Assembly: GCA_965230245.1 (NCBI GenBank)
Contig: OZ246000.1
Span: 372,001-436,000 of the forward strand
Source: JAGNKE01 sp965230245
GTDB lineage: Bacteria > Pseudomonadota > Alphaproteobacteria > Micavibrionales > Micavibrionaceae
Length of the DNA stretch: 64,000 nt
Reading direction: 5' to 3'
Shown piece by piece: positions 8,314 to 15,318 of the stretch. The position numbers and the translations under genes were made by a program. Position 1 is the stretch's first letter; every line of letters starts with the position of its first letter. Under the pieces are notes generated by a model. The model had not been told where the DNA came from. It saw only the letters and a program-made list of their open reading frames with translations, and searched no databases.

Positions 8314-8649
8314 TTTCATTATTCCCTTCCCGTAAATCGGCTAAAAGCGAGAATGGCTGCGAGAAAGCGGCGGTTCTAAAACCGTGATTTCTGTCGTAAA
8401 AAATCTTGTCTGCAAGTGCGATCAACAACCAACGCCGATCTACGAGATACTCACCAAAAAAGATACGATTATTCAAATACGCCTCTGCCTTTTTGACAAG
8501 TCGTTTGTTGCCAACGGCCTTAACGCCATACGCCGATTGGCCGAAAAAGGCTTGCCTGTTTCTGAAGAAGGATACCGCAGTATACGCGATAAAAATGAAG
8601 ACGTCGCTGTAAAGTGTGAGAACAACAGATGGGTAAAAGAGCTTGACAC
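8314..8649. other. Intergenic stretch after tRNA-Leu
   Basis: The stretch holds the hairpin repeat at 8341-8379 and then about 270 bp in which both strands are open (plus frame 8384-8671; minus frame 8222-8680, which reads backwards through the tRNA). Neither frame has a convincing start or a recognisable domain. The plus frame contains GLNAIRRLAEKGLPVSEEGY, which looks protein-like and may be a gene remnant at the edge of the island. No functional gene is claimed here. Confidence 0.4.
8341..8379 (+). repeat. 39-bp hairpin-forming repeat, copy 1
   Basis: A second copy at 15274-15312 differs at only three positions in the same orientation. The core AGAATGGCTGC...GCGGCGGTTCT folds into an imperfect 11-bp stem around GAGAAA. 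In both places a CCACCATTTC string starts 33 bp before the repeat, and in copy 1 that string is the end of tRNA-Leu. The pair therefore brackets the 6.9-kb signalling block. Confidence 0.75.
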
Positions 8650-11600
8650 CTATTCTCTTAACAGAACGTGATCGGTACAATATTCATAGAGATGAAAAGA
8701 CTCGGCCTTAATCATGTCTAAAATTTGCTTTTTAGTGCTATGGTCTAAATTGTAAGCATCTTCAGCTTTTTTACAGGCTCTGGACAAGGGGGATGCTCCC
8801 AAATTTGCTGCAGCACCTTTCATTCTGTGCGACGCTTTTTTCCATGTTTCAAAATCAGAACTCATATAAAGGTTTTCAAGTTGTTCTATACCGAGCGTAT
8901 TTTGCTCAAAAAAGAGAGTAAGAAGGCTTCTTTCTTCTTCATGATCCCCTTCTGTGAATAGCCGGAAGTGTTCTATATTAATGGGCGCCTCGCTTACCTG
9001 ATCATTCCCCTCTTGAGTTTGATCTCCTTTCTCTTTGGTTTCACTATGCGGCAAGAACTCTTTCAGTGCCATAATGAGCTTATCTTGATCGATGGGCTTT
9101 GTAATATAGTCATCCATTCCCACATCAATACACTTTTCTTTTGCTCCTTTAATGGCATCCGCCGTAATTGCGATGATAGGCGTTGGGAATAAGTCGTGAT
9201 CAGCCTCATATTTACGGATGGCCTGCGTGGCTTCATAACCATCCATTTCCGGCATTTGACAATCCATAACGATAAGGTCGTACTTTTGCTTTTGAAACTG
9301 TTCTACACCGAGTAAACCGTTATGTGCGGTATCAACATACTTAAAGCCGAGCTTTTTTAATAATTTTTTTGCAAAAAGCGTATTAACGGGATGATCATCA
9401 ACAACCAAAGCATGATCAGCCTCAAATAAAATGGTTGTGCTGTTTGTTGTTTGTGAAGATTCGGCATAGTTTTCTTTTTCTGCAGAGCCTTCCTGTAGAA
9501 TTTCAACAGGAATATTGAACCAGAATGTGGAACCAGAGCCAATAACGCTGTTGACTCCGATGTCACCCCCCATCATGCCAACGAGTTGTTTTGTGATAGC
9601 CAATCCCAGCCCTGTGCCACCATATTTTCGTGCCGTTGTAACATCCGCCTGAATAAATTTTTCAAATATTTTGGCTTTGACCTGCTCTGGAACCCCTATT
9701 CCTGTATCTTCAACACGGAACCGTAACCCTTCTCTTCCGTCTTTGAAGTCTATGTAACTGACATCAACTCTTACGCTTCCTTCATGGGTAAATTTGATAG
9801 CGTTGCCGATTAAATTATAAAGAATTTGCCTTATTCTTGTTGAGTCGCCCAGCACTCGCCGTGGAGCAGTCGGGCTGTAGTTCAATTCCAAAACAAGCCC
9901 TTTTCTGGATGCAAGTGGTGTAAGAACATCAAAAGTCTGTTTGATACACTCTTGAACATTCATAGCAGTGTACTCTAAAGAAAGTTCACCGGCTTCAATT
10001 TTTGAGAAGTCCAGCAGATCGTTCAACAAAGCCAGCAAGCCTTCTGAGGATGAGTGGATTGAACGTATGGATTCCTTATCTTCTGCACTAAGATCCGAGT
10101 CCTGCAGCAAAGAAGACAAACCTATGATACCGTTCATCGGTGTCCGAAGTTCGTGGGACATATTTGCTAAAAATTGTGATTTAGCCTGACTTGCAGCTTC
10201 TGCTTTTTTTCGAGCCTCATCCGCCTCAAAACGCAACAGTTCTAGCTTATCTGTATACTCTTGTACTTGTTTTTCAATGCGCTTACGTTCTTCGACTTCT
10301 TTTTCAGCTATTTCCATTTCACGCTTTAGTTCAGCCTCAAATTGCTTTTTATCCGTTACATTTCTCTCGATAGCAGTGAAGTGGGTAATATCGCCATTTT
10401 CATTCTTGATAGGTGTGATACTTATATCCAGCCAATATTCATCTCCATCTTTAGTGTAGTTTAAAAGCTGGCCTGAGAAAGATTTTCCTTCAAGAAGTCT
10501 TGTTTTCAAGCGTTCTAATTCTGCCTTATCTGTTTTAGGCCCTTGGAACAATCTGGGAGTTCGGCCCAACAATTCCGTGATTTCATATCCTGAAAGAGCT
10601 GTGACCGCATCATTTGCATAAATGATAGTGGGTTCATCCAAACTGGCTTCTGTAATAATAACACCGTCCCTGGCATTTTCTACCACAGCGCCCAATAAAC
10701 GCGCTTCGTGCTGAGCATGTTTAATTGCGGTAATATCGTAGCAATAGACAACAATAGCTTGCTGATTATCTGCATCGACTGCAGTGATTGTCTGATCATA
10801 GTAAATCCCCTCATATAGGACTTCACGTTTTTCAATCAGACGTTTGCTATTATCTCCTTGTTTAATCCGTTCAAGGAAGCCGTGAATTCCATCAAAAATT
10901 TCATGATCAAATTTTTGATGAGCAAGATTTTTGAAGCTGTCATAAGCTGCTTGATTTGCAAACAAGACGCGCCCCTCAAGGCTCATCAACAAGACAGGAT
11001 TAGGGTTATTTATAGGGATGTTAGCGATTTTTTGTGTCTCATATTGCGCTTGGCGCATTTCTTTGTGTTTTTTTTGTAAATGTTTGCGCATAGATTCAAA
11101 ACTTTTAACCAGCCCCTCGACTATAGTTCCCCTTGCATCAGGAAGCGTATTTAGGTCATCTCCTTTACAATACGCACGCGTTGCTATTGTCAGGAGCTTT
11201 GTGGGCTTGACGACATAGAAATAAAATATAGTCGTCAGGAGAAAAGAAACCGTTATAAGTACAAAGCCGGAAATCAGAAACATGTTATAGGCATGCTGGT
11301 AATGCTCATGGATAATAGGCGTATAATCAAATTGAACGCCTACGGAATGATTGAGACTCCCTGCATCAAAGTGGTATTCAATGTTTTTAATGTACCTTGA
11401 GGATGGTGGGGGAGGTTTTTGATCTGCACGCAAATAGACCTCCCCCAGAGCGTTGTATACCGTAACGGATGTCCAGTCCTTATTGTAGGTTAAAAGACGT
11501 TCTAATGTTTGTATGTCAGGATTCTGCTTTGTTGTAACTTCAAATTGCTTTGTTAACTGGCGGGTCACGTAATCATTTTTAATACTTAAGGCATGTTGTA

Positions 11601-11778
11601 TGGACGCCGGCATCCAGAAAAACAAAAAATAGGTGCCTATTAGTACCAGTATAAGGCTCAGCAACATAAAAATTTTGATATATATTCTAGTCACTTTATC
11701 CGTCCATTCCTTTAGGTTAAATCCTAAATACGTATCCTGTTTTCCTTTTCTATCTAATGTATTGGCTTTGATGTGCAT
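8650..11778 (-). CDS. Hybrid sensor histidine kinase (PAS-PAS-HisKA-HATPase-REC-HPt)
   Basis: A 1042-residue inner-membrane phosphorelay kinase. Two membrane helices (about 32-55 and 165-190) bracket a periplasmic sensor loop. A HAMP-like linker, two PAS domains (about 250-350 and 355-475) and a coiled coil follow. The HisKA box is MSHELRTPMNGIIGL, and the ATPase domain has NLIGNAIKFTHEG and GTGLGLAI. A receiver (about 790-905) has the phospho-Asp in DLIVMDCQMPEMDG, and a C-terminal HPt domain has SHRMKGAAANLGA. PAS2 has LOV-like GRTPRLFQGP but no photoactive cysteine. The start overlaps the upstream response-regulator gene by 29 bp, and no clear ribosome site precedes the ATG, so the start is tentative. 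It is the last gene of the three-gene operon. Confidence 0.95.
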   Translation of the reverse strand: MHIKANTLDRKGKQDTYLGFNLKEWTDKVTRIYIKIFMLLSLILVLIGTYFLFFWMPASIQHALSIKNDYVTRQLTKQFEVTTKQNPDIQTLERLLTYNKDWTSVTVYNALGEVYLRADQKPPPPSSRYIKNIEYHFDAGSLNHSVGVQFDYTPIIHEHYQHAYNMFLISGFVLITVSFLLTTIFYFYVVKPTKLLTIATRAYCKGDDLNTLPDARGTIVEGLVKSFESMRKHLQKKHKEMRQAQYETQKIANIPINNPNPVLLMSLEGRVLFANQAAYDSFKNLAHQKFDHEIFDGIHGFLERIKQGDNSKRLIEKREVLYEGIYYDQTITAVDADNQQAIVVYCYDITAIKHAQHEARLLGAVVENARDGVIITEASLDEPTIIYANDAVTALSGYEITELLGRTPRLFQGPKTDKAELERLKTRLLEGKSFSGQLLNYTKDGDEYWLDISITPIKNENGDITHFTAIERNVTDKKQFEAELKREMEIAEKEVEERKRIEKQVQEYTDKLELLRFEADEARKKAEAASQAKSQFLANMSHELRTPMNGIIGLSSLLQDSDLSAEDKESIRSIHSSSEGLLALLNDLLDFSKIEAGELSLEYTAMNVQECIKQTFDVLTPLASRKGLVLELNYSPTAPRRVLGDSTRIRQILYNLIGNAIKFTHEGSVRVDVSYIDFKDGREGLRFRVEDTGIGVPEQVKAKIFEKFIQADVTTARKYGGTGLGLAITKQLVGMMGGDIGVNSVIGSGSTFWFNIPVEILQEGSAEKENYAESSQTTNSTTILFEADHALVVDDHPVNTLFAKKLLKKLGFKYVDTAHNGLLGVEQFQKQKYDLIVMDCQMPEMDGYEATQAIRKYEADHDLFPTPIIAITADAIKGAKEKCIDVGMDDYITKPIDQDKLIMALKEFLPHSETKEKGDQTQEGNDQVSEAPINIEHFRLFTEGDHEEERSLLTLFFEQNTLGIEQLENLYMSSDFETWKKASHRMKGAAANLGASPLSRACKKAEDAYNLDHSTKKQILDMIKAESFHLYEYCTDHVLLRE

Positions 11779-12613
11779 TGATGTAGCCCAGAAAATCTTC
11801 TTTTAGGAACGGCTTTGCAATAAAGCCGCTTGCCCCCTGCTCAAGGCTCTCTGAAATATTATCAAGATCATTATGACCACTAAACATCACCACAGATATG
11901 CCTGGATCATTTGTAAGAATCCATTTGAGAACGTCCTTACCGCTTTTATCGGGTAGATCAATATCTAAAAATACGATATCAGGTTGGACCACATTGAATT
12001 TTGAAAAAGTTTGATTAGCGCTGCTTGCCGTGATGACATTACATTTATTCTTTAGTGTATTTCTGACCATCCAACGGGTTACCGCGTCATCGTCGACCAA
12101 TAAAACGGTAGTTTCAATATTTGCGTTCAGTCTGGAACTTTCTTGAAGTTCATTTTCATCTGGAACTTGAATAGTTGCAAAACATCGTTTTGTGTCCGCA
12201 GGCAGATGAGCACAATGTGTGATATTTTCATATTTTTTGAAAAAGTCATTTACGTAACTTTCTCCATTTTCATAGAGATGGTGAATTTTGTATTCCGCAA
12301 GAAGATGATCCTCCTCAAGCATTAGCGTACATATATGTTCAGCTGCAAGGTTGAGAACATCGGCCGAAGTATCCCTGCATAAGACATGTATAGATGGTCC
12401 TTCACATAGATACGCCTGCCCCTCGACTTCCCTTAAATATGATTCGAGTATGGATTGCACCCAGAGCAGACACTCGTTTTCATATCGCTCGTGTCCGAGA
12501 TTACAGACCTCAATATGGAGGACATGCCAGTTTTTCCAACTCGAAGGATGTCGTGCGATCGAGGAGGCAATACCGGCCAGCTTTTTCTCAGAGTTAATGG
12601 AGTGTATCTGCAT
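11750..12613 (-). CDS. Response regulator with uncharacterised N-terminal domain (second of pair)
   Basis: A 287-residue protein. The receiver is at the C-terminus (about residues 165-285): acidic pocket LLVDDDAV, phospho-Asp in DIVFLDIDLPDKSG, Thr/Ser switch VMFSGH and conserved Lys in IAKPF. The N-terminal 160 residues match no domain I recognise. They have an alternating alpha/beta look (WHVLHIEVCNLG, AYLCEGPSIHVLC) like a degenerate GGDEF-type fold. There is no DNA-binding output domain. AAGGA lies 7-8 nt before the ATG. The gene overlaps the paralogue upstream by 20 bp and the kinase downstream by 29 bp, so it is translationally coupled. It probably takes phosphate from the kinase HPt domain. 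Confidence 0.88.
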   Translation of the reverse strand: MQIHSINSEKKLAGIASSIARHPSSWKNWHVLHIEVCNLGHERYENECLLWVQSILESYLREVEGQAYLCEGPSIHVLCRDTSADVLNLAAEHICTLMLEEDHLLAEYKIHHLYENGESYVNDFFKKYENITHCAHLPADTKRCFATIQVPDENELQESSRLNANIETTVLLVDDDAVTRWMVRNTLKNKCNVITASSANQTFSKFNVVQPDIVFLDIDLPDKSGKDVLKWILTNDPGISVVMFSGHNDLDNISESLEQGASGFIAKPFLKEDFLGYINAHQSQYIR

Positions 12614-13487
12614 AAGAATGGTCCTTTATTTTGGATTTTTTCTGTATGAAGGGTGATTTGGAGATATATTGAAAAAGTTTCTCTTGTGTAAACGGCTTGC
12701 CGAGAAATCCCTTTGCACCCAGTTCTACGGCTTTGAGGACGTTCTCTTTGTGTCCATTGCCACTAAACATAACCACAAAAGCATCAGGATCAAACTCAAA
12801 GAGTTTTCGTAAGACATCAAGACCATCAATATCCGGCAACCCAATATCAAGAAAGATAATATCCGGAGCATTCGTGATGTAGCTCATAATGGCACCGCAC
12901 CCGTCCCTACTAATGGAAAATAGATAATTATTTTTAAGAGAATTTTCGACCAGTTTCTGAGAAAAAGGGTCGTCTTCAACCACAAGAATATACGACTCTT
13001 TTCTAGTTTTTCGCCTTTGATCAATAGACGCTATCAGGTCATGATCCAAATGACCTGAGATGTCTATTTTCTGTGTTTTCGTTTGTTTTTTTTGAGTTTG
13101 CTCACTGCTCTTCTGTCGCAAGATTTTATTGGTGCAGACTGATTTCAGCTGTGGCCACTCAAAGCGCACCTCAAAAAGAGACGCCAGCCCAGGAGACATT
13201 GGGGCTGGCGAGAGTTTTGAGTCAAGGTGGGTTAAAAATTCATCAATCTTTTTCTGTGTCAGGGTACGCATTAGAACCATGACATCGTTGTCATGAAATA
13301 AAAAAATTCTGGCTTTCTCAGAAGAGAAAAATATACCCCATTGCAGCAAAAAAGCATCAAACCAGTTTTTTTCAAGCCTTGCTTCAGAAAATCTGAAATA
13401 AGCGCAACGTTGTGTCGGCTCCTGTTCTAGACAACGCTGGAGTTCTGTTAAAAATCGTAATTCCGTATTCTTCGTAACCGTTAGCAT
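12594..13487 (-). CDS. Response regulator with uncharacterised N-terminal domain (first of pair)
   Basis: A 297-residue paralogue of the next gene in the operon, with the same layout. An N-terminal domain of about 150 residues includes KARIFLFHDNDVMVLMRTLT. A Lys/Gln/Thr-rich linker follows, then a C-terminal receiver with LVVEDDPFSQ, phospho-Asp in DIIFLDIGLPDIDG, VMFSGNG and GKPF. I chose the ATG at 13487 because GAGG lies just upstream; an in-frame TTG at 13502 is possible but has no ribosome site. The sigma-54 promoter at 13518-13534 would start transcription about 20 bp before this ATG. No DNA-binding domain is present, so output is probably by protein contact. Confidence 0.87.
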   Translation of the reverse strand: MLTVTKNTELRFLTELQRCLEQEPTQRCAYFRFSEARLEKNWFDAFLLQWGIFFSSEKARIFLFHDNDVMVLMRTLTQKKIDEFLTHLDSKLSPAPMSPGLASLFEVRFEWPQLKSVCTNKILRQKSSEQTQKKQTKTQKIDISGHLDHDLIASIDQRRKTRKESYILVVEDDPFSQKLVENSLKNNYLFSISRDGCGAIMSYITNAPDIIFLDIGLPDIDGLDVLRKLFEFDPDAFVVMFSGNGHKENVLKAVELGAKGFLGKPFTQEKLFQYISKSPFIQKKSKIKDHSYADTLH

Positions 13488-13517
13488 TTTACATAACCTC
13501 AATATATTTATGTAAAT

Positions 13518-13534
13518 AGCAAGAGATGTGCCAA
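13518..13534 (-). promoter_or_regulatory. Sigma-54 (-24/-12) promoter of the two-component operon
   Basis: Read on the minus strand the site is TTGGCAC, five bases, TTGCT. This matches the RpoN consensus YTGGCAC-N5-TTGCW at every specified base, with GG and GC ten bases apart. The predicted start lies near 13508, about 20 bp before the ATG at 13487. The divergent gene at 13690 encodes a sigma-54 activator, the protein type such a promoter needs. The sequence match is direct; activity is inferred. Confidence 0.8.
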
Positions 13535-13689
13535 TTTATTATTATTGTTTTTCAATAGGTTAACTTTTATCGATTTTTAAATTTCTTATATTTAGACGTC
13601 CAAATACGAGAATTCTCATTTTTTCTCATTATCGAACGCTTTATTAAACTTTAAATGCTACCGTAGGGTTTAAAGAATATGAGGCCAAA

Positions 13690-15096
13690 ATGTCTGAGTC
13701 GGTATTGATTGTAGAGGATGATGAACTTCAGCGCGATATGTTATCCATGCTCTTGTCTCGCAAGCTTGGACTGGGGGCTGTTATAGCAAAAAACGGTCGC
13801 GATGCACTTGATATCATGGAAACCAATCCAGCCCATTCTATCAAACTCGTTGTATTGGATCTGGATATGCCAGTTATGGGGGGTATGGAAGCGCTTGAGA
13901 TTATGCAGCAACGCTACCCGTATTTACCAGTCATCATGCTGACAGGAAGTAAAGACATAGACCATGCAGTCAAAGCTATGAAAATGGGGGCGTTAGACTT
14001 TATTACCAAGCCCTATGAAACTCAGCGTATTATCGTGACCGTTAAAAACGCCTTGAAGATCAGTACATTATCCAAAGAGCTAACAAGACTTAAGACACAA
14101 GAAAACGGCCACTTTAAGTTTGAAAATTTATGTGGGTTTGAGGATGGCTTACTCAGATCCGTCACTCTAGGACGAAAGGCAGCAGCTTCAGATATCACTG
14201 TTTTGCTGACAGGGGAAACAGGAACAGGCAAGGAAGTTTTTGCTAAGGCGATCCACGGTAGTAGCAAGAGGGCCGGCGAGGCTTTTGTTGCTGTAAATTG
14301 CGGCGCGCTTCCATCTCAGTTGGTTGAAAGCATCTTATTCGGTCACGAGAAAGGTGCTTTTACCGGTGCAAATCAGAAGACGATCGGTAAATTTAGAGAA
14401 GCAAACCGCGGAACAATATTTTTGGATGAAGTTGCTGAACTATCACTGGACACCCAAGTGAAATTATTGCGCGTTCTGCAGCAAAAAGAAGTAGAGCCTA
14501 TTGGCAGTGAAAAAACTATTCCGGTTAATATTCGCATTATTTCTGCAACGAATAAGTGTTTAGCCGAGGAAGTTAAGGAAGGCCGTTTTCGGGAAGACCT
14601 GTTTTTCAGATTGAATGTTTTGCAAATTGAACTCCCGCCCTTACGGGAGAGGAAACAAGACATACCTCACCTGGTAACACATTTTATTGACCGCTTTGTT
14701 GTTGCTGGTGACAGCATCCCTAAGACAGTTTCTCACGACGCCTTGGATTTTCTTACGTATCAGGATTGGCCAGGCAATGTCAGGCAGTTGGAAAATACCA
14801 TTAAGCGCGCTCTGGTTTTATCAGACAGCAATACAATATTGTTAGATGACTTCCAGTATGTAGAAACATCCCCTCCCTCACTCAAAACACAGACACAACA
14901 AGAGAAAACATCTGATTTTATTTCTTTGCTCGATCTCGCCGGAGACTTAAGAACACTCTCCGATCTCGAAAAAGAAATCATTCGTTTTGCATATACATAT
15001 TGTAATCAAAACGTTACCAAAACGGCGAAGAAGTTGGGATTGGCCAAATCGACACTTTATAAAAAACTGCAATCCCTCAAGAAGCCTAGAGTATAA
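13690..15096 (+). CDS. NtrC-family sigma-54-dependent response regulator
   Basis: A 468-residue transcription activator. An N-terminal receiver (1-120) has LIVEDDELQ, phospho-Asp in LVVLDLDMPVMGG and ITKPY. The AAA+ domain (about 150-385) has Walker A GETGTGKE, the sigma-54-contact loop GAFTGA, Walker B GTIFLDEV and the R-finger region FREDLFFRLNV. The C-terminus is a Fis-type helix-turn-helix (NVTKTAKKLGLAKSTLYKKL). GAGG precedes the ATG. It is transcribed away from the two-component operon whose promoter has a sigma-54 consensus, so it probably activates that operon and perhaps others. Nothing is missing for ATPase or sigma-54 contact. Confidence 0.96.
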   Translation: MSESVLIVEDDELQRDMLSMLLSRKLGLGAVIAKNGRDALDIMETNPAHSIKLVVLDLDMPVMGGMEALEIMQQRYPYLPVIMLTGSKDIDHAVKAMKMGALDFITKPYETQRIIVTVKNALKISTLSKELTRLKTQENGHFKFENLCGFEDGLLRSVTLGRKAAASDITVLLTGETGTGKEVFAKAIHGSSKRAGEAFVAVNCGALPSQLVESILFGHEKGAFTGANQKTIGKFREANRGTIFLDEVAELSLDTQVKLLRVLQQKEVEPIGSEKTIPVNIRIISATNKCLAEEVKEGRFREDLFFRLNVLQIELPPLRERKQDIPHLVTHFIDRFVVAGDSIPKTVSHDALDFLTYQDWPGNVRQLENTIKRALVLSDSNTILLDDFQYVETSPPSLKTQTQQEKTSDFISLLDLAGDLRTLSDLEKEIIRFAYTYCNQNVTKTAKKLGLAKSTLYKKLQSLKKPRV

Positions 15097-15227
15097 CGCT
15101 TGATATGCGCATCGATTATTTCAGAAATCCCCGAGGGCATATCGCTGACTTGCAGGATCTTAACAGCCAGAGTGTCGTTCAGAATATAAGGCATGGTCGA
15201 GAGCAAATCATAGGCCGAATTAATGTT

Positions 15228-15246
15228 AGTTCATCCGGCTCCACCA
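15228..15246 (+). other. tRNA 3'-end-like remnant
   Basis: A TTCATCCGGCTCCACCA string looks like a T-loop, acceptor strand and CCA end, but no matching 5' half (GGAGCCG) is seen upstream. It is followed by the same CCACCATTTC-to-repeat spacing (33 bp) as at tRNA-Leu. A tRNA fragment at an island boundary is the simplest reading. The string is short and chance similarity is possible. Confidence 0.35.
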
Positions 15247-15273
15247 TTTCGTAGTTTCAATGTCTCAACTCCT

Positions 15274-15312
15274 CTAAAAACGAGAATAGCTGAGAGAAAG
15301 CGGCGGTTCTAA
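15274..15312 (+). repeat. 39-bp hairpin-forming repeat, copy 2
   Basis: It differs from 8341-8379 at three positions and has the same orientation. The stem is weaker here because two of the changes break pairs. It lies just before the stop of the minus-strand lipoprotein gene, so it also marks the right edge of the AT-rich signalling block. Confidence 0.75.
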
Positions 15313-15318
15313 CTCTTT

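Noticed and set aside
8222..8680. 153-codon open frame on the minus strand across the tRNA-Leu gene
   Set aside because: Its C-terminal part (GLEPPRPQGQRILSPQRLPF) is the well-known false translation of a tRNA-Leu read backwards. No domain or ribosome site supports it.
15056..15237. Minus-strand frame after the NtrC-type gene reading INSAYDLLSTMPYILNDTL
   Set aside because: Protein-like over about 45 codons, but it has no start codon (a stop lies just before it), overlaps the end of the activator gene, and matches nothing I know. It may be a decayed gene end.
15228..15246. A complete tRNA gene before the second 39-bp repeat
   Set aside because: Only a T-loop and CCA-like 3' end are seen. 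No complementary acceptor strand, D-arm or anticodon arm lies upstream.
8228..15312. Integrase or transposase gene within the tRNA-linked block
   Set aside because: No tyrosine recombinase, serine recombinase or transposase motif is present in any frame, so an active mobile element is not claimed.
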